Below are positions 26,790 to 35,011 of a DNA stretch of 64,000 bases, one piece after another. The notes below the pieces were generated by a model that made no database searches, was not told where the DNA came from, and worked only from the letters and a program-made list of their open reading frames with translations. The DNA is from Neisseriaceae bacterium. Its GTDB lineage: Bacteria > Pseudomonadota > Gammaproteobacteria > Burkholderiales > UBA11063. The stretch lies in NCBI GenBank assembly GCA_003963245.1, contig RXJX01000002.1, positions 115,989 through 179,988 of the forward strand, read 5' to 3'. Numbering within the stretch: position 1 is the stretch's first letter; each line of letters opens with the position of its first letter. The position numbers were made by a program, and so were the translations under genes.

Positions 26790-28193
26790 ATGTTTAAAAG
26801 AATTATGATATTCAGCGCTGGGTTAATTTGCACCAACACTTACGGAATAACACTAGAGGAAGAATCTCAAGAACAGACAACAGATGTAGCTAGCAGCTAT
26901 TTAAGTCGCGGGAATTATTTACAAAATCCATATTTAGGCCTCCCCAGTCAGGGAGGAACTGCAAATTTGAGCGAAAGCCAGATTGCTAGTGATAGAATAG
27001 CAAAACGTATTTTTGCTGATGGAACATGGAATGTAATGGGCGTTGCTAGTTATTATGACCAAAACGGCGGAAACAACTACGGTTTTGGAGTAAATATTTT
27101 TGCACAAACTGGCGAAATTGCCGGGTTTTCTATCGGTGGTTTTCTAACCGGAGTCAATCCATATACAGCGCAAATAAATCCCAGCGATCCAGATCAGCAA
27201 GCTCTGGGCTTATCAACTAAAGAACAGTTAGAAATGCAGGAATTTTTTGTGGAATACAAGTATTCCGACATTCTACAAATTGATGCGGGTAGAATCGGGA
27301 TTAATAATAGTCCATGGCTTACCTACTACCAAAATAATGCTCTCAATCTAGTTACCTATCAAGGAGCGTTGGCAAATATTGATTTGGGAAATCATTGGCT
27401 AATTACAGCACTGGCGTTCAATCAAGCTCAGATGCTTGGTGAAACAGGATTTAATAATCAAACGTACTATAATAGTTCAATTGACCCAACCCTTACACCT
27501 GATGGCACCTCAAACTCAACACCAGGTACTATTGCCGCTGGGTTATCATGGAATACACCAACAGAATTGTTAGATTTTAGATTATGGGGCTATAAGTTTT
27601 ATGATTATTCAAATCTAATTTACGCCGATAGTAATCTAAAACTAAAAGCCAGTGATAAATTAAACTTTGAAATCGGAGCTCAAGGTGCCATTCAGTTTGG
27701 TAGCGACCAAAACATACTAAGTAACAATGGGCTAGCCAACAATGTAAACAGTAAAATGCTGGGTTTGCAACTAACCATGAACTATGATTGGCTCGAACTA
27801 AAACTTGGTTATAATAACATCTGGGGACCAAATGACTCTTTTGAAGGCGGAAACATTATATCGCCTTACACTTATTCACTCGCAACCGATCCACTCTATA
27901 CTACAAGTTGGATGTTGGGCTTGATTGATAAATCTGCCGGTCAGGCATATAAAATTGCACCAACTGTTAAATTTTTGGATGATGCACTTGAAGTAGGGAT
28001 CAGTGCAGCACGTTACAATACAGTTACTATGCCAGCAAGTAATGAATATGATATTACGTTTAATTATAATGTACCACAGATTAAAGGATTTACGATCTTT
28101 GCTGGCTACGGCTATATTGTTCAGCCGATAGATAGTGAAGGAAATGGCGGCAATAATTTTGAAGGGCAAATTATGCTTAGCTACTTGTATTAG
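26790..28193 (+). CDS. Outer-membrane porin, possibly OprD-like
   Basis: The 467-residue protein has an N-terminal signal-like segment (MFKRIMIFSAGLICTNTYG), followed by alternating amphipathic strands rich in Asn, Gly, Tyr and Trp, and ends QIMLSYLY with aromatic residues, as in outer-membrane beta barrels. ADGTWNVMGVASYYDQNGG, VDAGRIGINNSPWLTYY-like and DFRLWGYKFYDYSNLIYADS segments resemble OprD-type channels with a Leu/Tyr constriction. The substrate is not known. A Fur-like box overlaps the promoter, pointing to iron-dependent expression. A strong terminator follows. Confidence 0.72.
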   Translation: MFKRIMIFSAGLICTNTYGITLEEESQEQTTDVASSYLSRGNYLQNPYLGLPSQGGTANLSESQIASDRIAKRIFADGTWNVMGVASYYDQNGGNNYGFGVNIFAQTGEIAGFSIGGFLTGVNPYTAQINPSDPDQQALGLSTKEQLEMQEFFVEYKYSDILQIDAGRIGINNSPWLTYYQNNALNLVTYQGALANIDLGNHWLITALAFNQAQMLGETGFNNQTYYNSSIDPTLTPDGTSNSTPGTIAAGLSWNTPTELLDFRLWGYKFYDYSNLIYADSNLKLKASDKLNFEIGAQGAIQFGSDQNILSNNGLANNVNSKMLGLQLTMNYDWLELKLGYNNIWGPNDSFEGGNIISPYTYSLATDPLYTTSWMLGLIDKSAGQAYKIAPTVKFLDDALEVGISAARYNTVTMPASNEYDITFNYNVPQIKGFTIFAGYGYIVQPIDSEGNGGNNFEGQIMLSYLY

Positions 28194-28204
28194 ACTCCAT
28201 AAAA

Positions 28205-28240
28205 TACAAAAAGGGTTGACTTAGTCAACCCTTTCAGCAT
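28205..28240 (+). terminator. Terminator hairpin after the porin
   Basis: AAAGGGTTGACT and AGTCAACCCTTT form a 12-bp inverted repeat with almost no spacer, starting 17 bases after the porin stop and followed by T/C-rich sequence. Confidence 0.85.
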
Positions 28241-28309
28241 TATCCAGTAAACTTGAGAATTTTAAAGAGAGCATTACATTCTGAAGTCGGCTGTCTATTG
28301 CTTTAGCTA

Positions 28310-28615
28310 TTATTTAGCAGGAGCTTCTTGGCAGCTAGATAAGATAATGTGACCTTTTTTCTCTTGACACATTACTTTTTTACCAGAATTTTCATCTAGA
28401 AAACCAGCTTTACCCTTACCAAATTTGAATCCTTTACAAATTCCTGTCAAAGTATCAGTATTATCACCATCTTTAACTGTGTGCTCACCACATTTCATTT
28501 TAGTATTATCAAATTGAGGTGCAGCTTGCTGAGATGCAACAGAAGAAGCAATAGGAGCTGCAAAAGCGACTGAAACGGCTGTAGATGCGATAAGAGCAAA
28601 AAGAATTTTTTTCAT
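28310..28615 (-). CDS. Small secreted Cys-containing protein, unknown function
   Basis: The 101-residue protein has a clean Sec signal peptide (MKKILFALIASTAVSVAFAA, cleavage near residue 20). The mature 80 residues contain four Cys (KMKCGEHTV, TGICKGFKF, KVMCQEKK, LSSCQEAP), likely two disulfides in the periplasm, and many Lys/Gly. Length and Cys spacing do not match a family I recognise. It is alone on its strand between the porin and the arginine cluster. AAAGAACTC upstream is a modest ribosome site. Confidence 0.72.
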   Translation of the reverse strand: MKKILFALIASTAVSVAFAAPIASSVASQQAAPQFDNTKMKCGEHTVKDGDNTDTLTGICKGFKFGKGKAGFLDENSGKKVMCQEKKGHIILSSCQEAPAK

Positions 28616-28845
28616 ATTAATGAGTTCTTTCTAAAAATTAGATTAAGTTTTGTTAATGTAAAATATATTTAAGACTTCAAAAAAACGGGCAAGTAAATAG
28701 CTACGTGACATATATATTAAATTTCAGTCGTAGAAACAACCATTTACATTAACGTGAAGCCAATCATTGTAATTAAACAACCTTAATTTGTCAAGTTATA
28801 TTTCTGAATTTGTTGTGCCCATGCAAATAAAAAGTAAAAAATAAT
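28616..28845. other. Intergenic region before the arginine cluster promoter
   Basis: About 230 AT-rich bases carry the promoter of the small secreted protein on the minus strand. No additional ORF with a ribosome site, tRNA or known riboswitch is seen. The functional parts of the rest of this gap (promoter, leader ORF, structured RNA) are listed separately. Confidence 0.5.
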
Positions 28846-28875
28846 TTGACAAATATAAATTTATCTTGTTACAAT
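28846..28875 (+). promoter_or_regulatory. Strong sigma-70 promoter of the arginine leader and cluster
   Basis: TTGACA (28846-28851) and TACAAT (28870-28875) are separated by 18 bases, a near-consensus promoter. Transcription would start near 28882, about 45 bases before the leader ORF start. It is the only strong promoter seen ahead of argF. No ARG-box operator (ArgR dyad) was recognised around it. Confidence 0.8.
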
Positions 28876-28926
28876 CTCCTCACTTAGATTTTTAAGTAAC
28901 CTCTTTTTAAGCGAAAGGTCTGATTC

Positions 28927-29052
28927 ATGAAATCAGCACAATTACTCCAGATTTTACCGTTGGAATTTGTCCAGCAGACACAAAATACAATTTCGTTACT
29001 TAACAACAATACTGTTGCTCAATCTTCTTCTGTTTCTTCTCGACGACGCTAA
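28927..29052 (+). CDS. Putative arginine leader peptide (41 codons, ends SSSVSSRRR)
   Basis: ATG 28927, preceded by GCGAAAGG at a suitable distance, opens 41 codons ending with three Arg codons (CGA CGA CGC) right before TAA. There are no other Arg codons in the frame. It is Gln/Ser/Asn-rich, with a Ser-rich stretch before the Arg run. The start codon sits in the loop of a small hairpin (CTGATT / AATCAG). It lies between a near-consensus promoter and the nine-gene arginine cluster, about 290 bases before argF. This is the arrangement of amino-acid attenuators or arrest peptides. A ribosome slowing at the Arg codons, or arrested by arginine, would sense the pathway product. The ORF is seen directly; the regulatory role is inference. 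Confidence 0.75.
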   Translation: MKSAQLLQILPLEFVQQTQNTISLLNNNTVAQSSSVSSRRR

Positions 29053-29342
29053 TCTTATTTCTCTCAATAACTAATCAGAGATAGCCTTTATCATCTGCGT
29101 TAGTACACAATATTTTTCAAATTTATAAATTTAAAGTTTTAGTAATAATTACTTAACTTGGTATTTAATTTCTAATTTTGCCAGCCAAGTTATCAAAAAC
29201 CTAAAACATTATGAAATTTTAAGTTATATGACTTAGATTTTATCTAAGTAATGTATTTGGCATATTTATAACTTAAACATTATTTCATTATATTAAGGTT
29301 TCATTCAAGTAATTATTTCTAAATAGCTAGGATATTACTATC
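29053..29342 (+). promoter_or_regulatory. Structured 290-nt untranslated leader between leader peptide and argF
   Basis: Three foldable segments are visible: a short hairpin at 29076-29097 (CAGAGATA / TATCATCTG), an 8-bp stem TAACTTGG / CCAAGTTA (29154-29192), and a long imperfect stem at 29211-29288, whose arms pair ATGAAAT with ATTTCAT and TTTAAGTTATA with TATAACTTAAA and enclose ACTTAGAT / ATCTAAGT. None is followed by a U run, so a classical intrinsic attenuator is not evident. The segment around the Arg codons and just after is C/T-rich and G-poor, so Rho-dependent control is an option. Confidence 0.55.
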
Positions 29343-30365
29343 ATGACAATTGATCTACACAACAGAAGCTTTCTAACTTTACTTGATTTCTCGCCTGCTG
29401 AAATTCGTTATTTGCTGGATTTATCCCATCAATTAAAACAAAAACGCCAGCAGGGAATCATTGGCAATAGCCTGCGTGGTAAAAACATTGCGCTGTTATT
29501 TGAAAAAACTTCAACCAGAACCAGATGCGCTTTTGAAATTGGTGTAGCAGAAGAAGGTGGACATCCAAGTTTTATTGATGTATCAAGTTCGCAGTTTGGC
29601 AAAAAAGAATCAGTGGAAGATTCGGCTCAGGTTTTGGCTGGTTTTTACCATGGAATTGAATTTCGCGGTTATAGTCAAAAAACTGTTGAAGATTTGGCAA
29701 AATACTCGGGGATTCCTATCTACAATGGATTGACTGACGAAGATCATCCAACCCAAATATTAGCTGACTTAATGACAATTGAAGAAGCGCTTCCCCATAA
29801 ACCGCTTAATCAAATTAAAGTAGTTTTTGTCGGCGACACCAGAAACAATATGGCAAATGCTTGGATGTACGGTTGTGCCAAAATGGGTATGCACTTCGTA
29901 GCTTATGGACCATCGGAACTCCACCCTGCACCAGAAAATTTAAATAAAGCTCTAGCCTGCGCTAAAGACCATGGAGCAACTATTGAAGTTAGTTCTAATC
30001 CAGCTTGTTTAGTCGATGCCGATGTAATTTATACCGATGTTTGGGTATCAATGGGCGAAGAAGATCAAATTGTGACGCGTGCAAATCTACTCAAGAACTA
30101 TCAAATCACGATAGATATGCTTAAGCAAACTAATAATCCAGATGTTTTGTTTATGCATTGTTTGCCTGCTTTTCATGATTGCCAAACTAAATTTGTCAGT
30201 GATGCTTGGCAAAATTTTGGCGTGGATGTTCGCGAGGTTAGTGATGAGGTTTTTCGCAGCAAACATTCTATCGTCTTTAGTGAAGCTGAAAACCGTCTGC
30301 ATAGCATTAAAGCAATTTTAGTTGCAACACTTGGTAACCCTAATCATAATCAACCGGGAGCATAA
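29343..30365 (+). CDS. argF: Ornithine carbamoyltransferase
   Basis: The 340-residue cytoplasmic enzyme makes citrulline from ornithine and carbamoyl phosphate. The carbamoyl-phosphate loop STRTR is at residues 57-61 (context EKTSTRTRCAFEIG), and the ornithine-side HCLP motif is at 272-275. Length agrees with enteric ArgF/ArgI (about 334). It is the first gene of the cluster, behind a putative arginine leader peptide, and its co-substrate is made by CarAB from the same cluster. An anabolic role follows from context. It is 3 bases from argJ. Confidence 0.96.
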   Translation: MTIDLHNRSFLTLLDFSPAEIRYLLDLSHQLKQKRQQGIIGNSLRGKNIALLFEKTSTRTRCAFEIGVAEEGGHPSFIDVSSSQFGKKESVEDSAQVLAGFYHGIEFRGYSQKTVEDLAKYSGIPIYNGLTDEDHPTQILADLMTIEEALPHKPLNQIKVVFVGDTRNNMANAWMYGCAKMGMHFVAYGPSELHPAPENLNKALACAKDHGATIEVSSNPACLVDADVIYTDVWVSMGEEDQIVTRANLLKNYQITIDMLKQTNNPDVLFMHCLPAFHDCQTKFVSDAWQNFGVDVREVSDEVFRSKHSIVFSEAENRLHSIKAILVATLGNPNHNQPGA

Positions 30366-30368
30366 ATC

Positions 30369-31592
30369 ATGAGTAAATTTATCACACTAATCGCCGATCA
30401 GAATGTCTGTGCACCGCAAGGATTTAAAGCAGCGGGAGTATCTGCTGGAATCAAGAAATCCCACAAACTAGATTTATCATTGATCTATAGCGAAGTACCA
30501 GCTATCGCAGCGGGCGTTTTCACCAAAAACCAAGTAAAAGCCGCTCCATTATTACTCACTAAAAAACATCTTAAATCAGGTTATTTGCAAGCAATTATTA
30601 CCAATAGCGGCAATGCTAATGCTTGTACGGGCAAACTTGGCACACAACATGCTAAACAAACAGCTATTACTTTAGCCAAAGAATTAAATATTGATAGCTC
30701 TTTGATTGGTGTTGCCAGCACCGGAGTAATTGGCATTACCCTACCAATTGAGAAAATTCTAACTTCAATTCCTAAACTCAGCGCCAAGCTTGACTCAGCG
30801 GAAGACCAAGAAGCCGCAAAAGCAATCATGACAACCGACACTTTTGCTAAACAAGCTGCGTTAGCGGTAAAACTTAGCGATGGCAGCATTATTAAAATTG
30901 GCGGAATGGCAAAAGGTTCTGGCATGATCCACCCCAATATGGCAACTATGCTTGGGTTCATTACCACGGATGCCGATATTAGCGCGGCAGCATTACAAAT
31001 AGCGCTAACTAAAGCGGTGAATAATTCCTTTAATATGATTAGTGTCGATGGTGATTCCTCAACTAATGATATGGTTTTAGTTATGGCAAATAAATATGCT
31101 AAAAATAAACCAATTGAAGATATAAATCATCCTGATTGGCAATTATTCTATGAAGGACTCCTCTGCTTATGCATTAGTTTGTCCAAACAAATTGCAACTG
31201 ATGGCGAAGGCGCTACAACCTTGATTGCGGTAAATGTTTCTGGTGCCAAAAGTGAAAAACAAGCCAAATTGGTTGCCAAGTCAGTGGTTTCATCTTCATT
31301 GGTAAAAGCTGCAGTTTTTGGTAGTGATGCCAACTGGGGACGGATTGCCTGTGCTGCTGGTTATGCCAATGCTGCAATTAACCCCAATAAGCTAAATATT
31401 TCACTCGAAGAGCTACTGCTTTTCAAAAATGGAATGCCATTAGAGTTTTCCGAAGATGAAGCATTGAAATTACTTCAAAATAAAGAAGTTAATATTAATC
31501 TTGATTTGGGTTTAGGTGAACATAGCAGTACGGCATGGGGCTGTGATTTAACCTATGATTATGTAAAAATTAATGCAGCATATCGGACTTAG
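30369..31592 (+). CDS. argJ: Bifunctional ornithine acetyltransferase / N-acetylglutamate synthase
   Basis: The 407-residue protein moves the acetyl group from N-acetylornithine to glutamate, recycling it. The self-cleavage site lies in MAKGSGMIHPNMATMLGF, with Thr193 as the nucleophile that starts the beta chain. TNSGNANACTG near residue 79 and GSDANWGRIACAAGYA near 320 are further family motifs. No argA or argE is present in the cluster, consistent with a cyclic pathway. Tightly spaced between argF and argB (3 bases on each side). Confidence 0.95.
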   Translation: MSKFITLIADQNVCAPQGFKAAGVSAGIKKSHKLDLSLIYSEVPAIAAGVFTKNQVKAAPLLLTKKHLKSGYLQAIITNSGNANACTGKLGTQHAKQTAITLAKELNIDSSLIGVASTGVIGITLPIEKILTSIPKLSAKLDSAEDQEAAKAIMTTDTFAKQAALAVKLSDGSIIKIGGMAKGSGMIHPNMATMLGFITTDADISAAALQIALTKAVNNSFNMISVDGDSSTNDMVLVMANKYAKNKPIEDINHPDWQLFYEGLLCLCISLSKQIATDGEGATTLIAVNVSGAKSEKQAKLVAKSVVSSSLVKAAVFGSDANWGRIACAAGYANAAINPNKLNISLEELLLFKNGMPLEFSEDEALKLLQNKEVNINLDLGLGEHSSTAWGCDLTYDYVKINAAYRT

Positions 31593-31595
31593 ATC

Positions 31596-32399
31596 ATGAA
31601 AAATTTACTCGTCATAAAATGTGGTGGTTCAATCGTTAATAATCAAGTTGAATTAAATAGCCTAATTGAAGATATCCAGCAACTACAAAAATCAGGCTAT
31701 AAAATCGTAGTTGTTCACGGTGGCGGTCCGGATATCAATCAATTATGCCAAAAATTAAATATTAGTTTTCAGTTTGTCGATGGTTTACGGGTTACCAGCC
31801 CAGAGATTCTGGCAGTCACACAAATGGCATTACTTGGTAAAACCAATGCTATCTTGGCACAACAGTTTAATCACGCGGGAATTTTGGCATTAGGGCTATC
31901 TGGACATGATGTCAAATTATTGCAAGGTGAATTTATTGATCAAAACAAGCTGGGTTTTGTTGGTGAAATTACTCAGGTAAATCATGAATTTATAACTCAG
32001 TTATTAACCCTCGGAATAACTCCGTTAATTGCACCATTGGCAATTAAACAAGATATCACGTTAAACATTAATGCTGATCTGGCAGCTGCGGCAATTGCGA
32101 GTAGCCTGCAGGCAGAGAAATTAATTTTACTAAGTGATATTGATGGCTATTATACCAATTACCCTGACCCAACAAGTTTACTGGCTGAAATGGATAGCTC
32201 ATATGCTATGCAATTACTAGCAACCGAAGGTATCGTCAATAGCGGAATGCGTCCCAAATTAAGCGCCTGCGTGCAAGCCGGTGAAGCCGGAGTAAAAACC
32301 GCGCATATCCTCAACGGTAATACACCACATCTATTAATTGAATTATTGCAGCATAATAAAATCGTTGGTACTACTATCTCTAAGGAACAAGTATCATGA
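31596..32399 (+). CDS. argB: Acetylglutamate kinase
   Basis: The 267-residue amino-acid kinase phosphorylates N-acetylglutamate. It starts LLVIKCGGSIVNN, has VVVHGGGPDINQLC near residues 40-53, FVDGLRVTSPEIL near 60-72, and LSDIDGYYTNYPDP near 180-193. Length is near the short E. coli form (258) rather than the longer, arginine-inhibited hexamer type (about 300), and the N-terminal helix needed for arginine feedback is missing. If so, feedback must act elsewhere, which makes the leader peptide more relevant. It overlaps argC by four bases (ATGA). Confidence 0.95.
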   Translation: MKNLLVIKCGGSIVNNQVELNSLIEDIQQLQKSGYKIVVVHGGGPDINQLCQKLNISFQFVDGLRVTSPEILAVTQMALLGKTNAILAQQFNHAGILALGLSGHDVKLLQGEFIDQNKLGFVGEITQVNHEFITQLLTLGITPLIAPLAIKQDITLNINADLAAAAIASSLQAEKLILLSDIDGYYTNYPDPTSLLAEMDSSYAMQLLATEGIVNSGMRPKLSACVQAGEAGVKTAHILNGNTPHLLIELLQHNKIVGTTISKEQVS

Positions 32400-33451
32400 A
32401 AAAAATCAAAACCTCGATTATTGGCGCATCTGGTTATACCGGAGTAGAATTAATTCGCTTACTTAGTGCTCATCCACAGGTGGAATTGACGCACTTGGTC
32501 TCTGAAACTTATCAGCAGCAAGAATTAATAGAGGTTTTTCCGCATTTAGCTCATCTCACGCACTTAAAATTTGTCAGTCTGGATCTTACACAATTGGCAC
32601 AGCAAAGTGATGTTGTTTTTTTAGCACTACCACATACTAAAGCTGCAGCAATGGCTAAAGAATTATTGCAGCACAATTGCAAAGTAATTGATTTAAGCGC
32701 TGATTTACGTTTAAATGATGGCGCAACTTATGAGCAATGGTATCAGCATCCTGCAGCGGATAGTGCATTGTTGGCTCAGGCAGTTTATGGTTTAGCCGAA
32801 ATCGGTTATCGTGAGCAAATTGCTGGTGCAAGTCTGATTGCAAATCCTGGTTGTTATCCAACTGCAACATTATTGGCGCTAGCTCCATTACTTAACAATA
32901 AATTGCTAAATTTATCTGCCGCGCCAGTTATCATTGACGCTAAATCTGGTGTATCGGGAGCTGGGCGGAGTTTGAGTCTTGCTACTCATTTTTGCGAAAC
33001 CAGTAATAATTTCTCGGCTTATCAAGTCGGTGGAATTCATCGCCATACCCCTGAAATTGAGCAGGAGCTTGGAAAACTGGCAGGAAAAGAACTGATGGTT
33101 CAATTTACACCGCATTTAATTCCGATTCCACGGGGATTGATGGTGACTGCTTATTGTCCGTTAAACTCCTCACTGAGTTTGAAGTCAATTAAACAGTTCT
33201 ACACCGAATATTATCAGGATAGTTATTTTGTTCAGTTAAATAATCAAGAGCGCACAGGCGTTAAAGCAGTGATTGGAACCAACTTCTGCCAAATTAGCTT
33301 ACATCTTGATCTTAGAACTAATTATCTGGTAGTAGTCAGCGTGATTGATAATCTGCTTAAAGGTGCGTCTGGACAAGCGGTGCAGAATATGAATCTGATG
33401 TATCAGTTACCCGAAACCATTGGCTTAACTGCACTCGCTGTTTATCCTTAA
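32396..33451 (+). CDS. argC: N-acetyl-gamma-glutamyl-phosphate reductase
   Basis: The 351-residue NADPH enzyme reduces N-acetylglutamyl phosphate to the semialdehyde. The nucleotide-binding loop IIGASGYTGVELIRLL covers about residues 8-23, the catalytic Cys153 lies in NPGCYPTA, and GGIHRHTPEIEQELG near 212 contains the conserved His. Length matches the long form family. Its start overlaps the argB stop, indicating translational coupling. Confidence 0.95.
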   Translation: MKKIKTSIIGASGYTGVELIRLLSAHPQVELTHLVSETYQQQELIEVFPHLAHLTHLKFVSLDLTQLAQQSDVVFLALPHTKAAAMAKELLQHNCKVIDLSADLRLNDGATYEQWYQHPAADSALLAQAVYGLAEIGYREQIAGASLIANPGCYPTATLLALAPLLNNKLLNLSAAPVIIDAKSGVSGAGRSLSLATHFCETSNNFSAYQVGGIHRHTPEIEQELGKLAGKELMVQFTPHLIPIPRGLMVTAYCPLNSSLSLKSIKQFYTEYYQDSYFVQLNNQERTGVKAVIGTNFCQISLHLDLRTNYLVVVSVIDNLLKGASGQAVQNMNLMYQLPETIGLTALAVYP

Positions 33452-33466
33452 TCTCAGGAGAAAGAA

Positions 33467-34768
33467 ATGACTAAACTTTGGGCTAAAGGTTACCACCTAA
33501 ATCAGGTAGTTGAAGATTTTATGACTGGTGATGATCCTTTACTAGATTTGCGGATTGCGCGGTATGACTGCATTGCGAGTATTGCTCATGCCAAAATGCT
33601 CTCATCAATCGGCATACTTAGTGCAGTTGAATATGAGCAACTAGTTGCTACACTTAAGGAGATTCTTGAGTTGGTTGACAACGGAAAATTCACCATCGAA
33701 AACTCGCAAGAAGATATCCATACCGCAATTGAAAATTATCTGGTAAATGTACTAGATGATGTTGGGAAAAAAATTCATACCGCTCGTTCACGAAATGATC
33801 AGGTATTAACCGCGCTACGTCTATATAGCAAGCATGAGCTACGGACAATTATCTCTAAATTGATTGCGACACTAGAAGTTTTACATGATTTTGCGGTTAA
33901 GTACCAGAACATCCCCTATGTTGGGCGGACGCATTATCAAAAAGCGATGCCCTCTTCAATCGGTTTATGGATGGGAGCTTTGCTTGAATCATTACTTGAT
34001 GATGCAACGCTTGTGATTGATAGTTATAAACTAATTGATCAATCACCGCTAGGTTCAGCAGCCAGCTATGGCGTGTCATTACCAATTGATCGTCAGCTGT
34101 GCAGTGATTTGCTGGGTTTTGCCAAAGTACAAAATAATGTTCTCTATGCCAATAATAGCCGCGGTAAATTTGAAAGTGTGATTATTCATGCGCTAAGCCA
34201 AATTATGCTTGATTTATCCAAGCTCGCAACAGATGTAATTTTGTTTAGCGCACCCGAAATGGCTTATCTCAATTTACCACAGGAATTTTGTCCGGGTAGC
34301 AGCCTAATGCCAAACAAGAAAAACCCTGACCCATTTGAGTTAATTCGTGCCAAAAGTGCTACGGTAATGGCAAATCTCTGGCAAGTGATGGAGATTTCCC
34401 GAGCACTACCTTCTGGCTATAACCGCGATTTACAGGAAACCAAGCGTCCATTATTTGACAGTCTGGATATCGTCGGGCAAACGCTGGAAGTTGTCGCAAT
34501 TATTATGGCGCAAGTTAGTGTTAATCAAGAAAAATGTTTGGCTGGCTTTACTCCGGAAGTCTTTGCTACCGATTATGCCCTGCAGCTTGCAGTACAAGGC
34601 GTTCCATTTCGCGATGCTTATGGGCAGGTTGCAGCGAATTTACAAAATTCAGGATTGAATGATCCACTGCAAAATATTTTGGCTAAAACGCATCTAGGTG
34701 CAACTGGCAATCTGGGTTTAGATATTATCAAAAATCGAATAGCGGAGTTAAAACAATTTAAATTTTAA
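33467..34768 (+). CDS. argH: Argininosuccinate lyase
   Basis: The 433-residue fumarase-superfamily enzyme splits argininosuccinate into arginine and fumarate, the last pathway step. The signature GSSLMPNKKNPDPFELIRAK begins at residue 277 and holds the catalytic Ser. HTARSRNDQVLTALRLY near 105-121 and VGRTHYQKAMPSS near 150 are the other conserved regions. It is slightly shorter than E. coli ArgH (457). CAGGAGAAAG upstream is a strong ribosome site. A long palindromic element separates it from argG. Confidence 0.95.
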   Translation: MTKLWAKGYHLNQVVEDFMTGDDPLLDLRIARYDCIASIAHAKMLSSIGILSAVEYEQLVATLKEILELVDNGKFTIENSQEDIHTAIENYLVNVLDDVGKKIHTARSRNDQVLTALRLYSKHELRTIISKLIATLEVLHDFAVKYQNIPYVGRTHYQKAMPSSIGLWMGALLESLLDDATLVIDSYKLIDQSPLGSAASYGVSLPIDRQLCSDLLGFAKVQNNVLYANNSRGKFESVIIHALSQIMLDLSKLATDVILFSAPEMAYLNLPQEFCPGSSLMPNKKNPDPFELIRAKSATVMANLWQVMEISRALPSGYNRDLQETKRPLFDSLDIVGQTLEVVAIIMAQVSVNQEKCLAGFTPEVFATDYALQLAVQGVPFRDAYGQVAANLQNSGLNDPLQNILAKTHLGATGNLGLDIIKNRIAELKQFKF

Positions 34769-34795
34769 TTTTTTAGAGTATAAAATGGTTTAATT

Positions 34796-34976
34796 GTTTT
34801 AGAGTTTGAGTAAACTTTAACGCGAATAGTGGAGAATTTTAGAGTTTGTTGACGCCAAGAACGTAATTTTGCGAACTGTTTGAGCGTTAGCGAGTTTTTC
34901 GCAAAATAGTTCTCAGGAAATACAAACTCTTAATCTCGTAACTTTTGAGAGGTAAAGTTTGCTCAAGCCCTAAAAC
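34796..34976. repeat. 181-bp long imperfect palindrome between argH and argG
   Basis: The outer arms GTTTTAGAGTTTGAG-TAAACTTTA and GTTTTAGGGCTTGAGCAAACTTTA (reverse strand) agree at 20 of 24 positions. Middle parts also pair (AGAGTTTGT with ACAAACTCT, GAAC with GTTC), and the core is ATTTTGCGAA / TTCGCAAAAT (34866-34907) around TTTGAGCGTTAGCGAG. The entire segment can fold into one long RNA or DNA hairpin. It is probably a mobile-type intergenic repeat (MITE-like or REP-like); target-site duplications were not identified. Confidence 0.75.
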
Positions 34977-35011
34977 CAAAGACACAAATAATTAACTTTT
35001 AGGAGACTATC

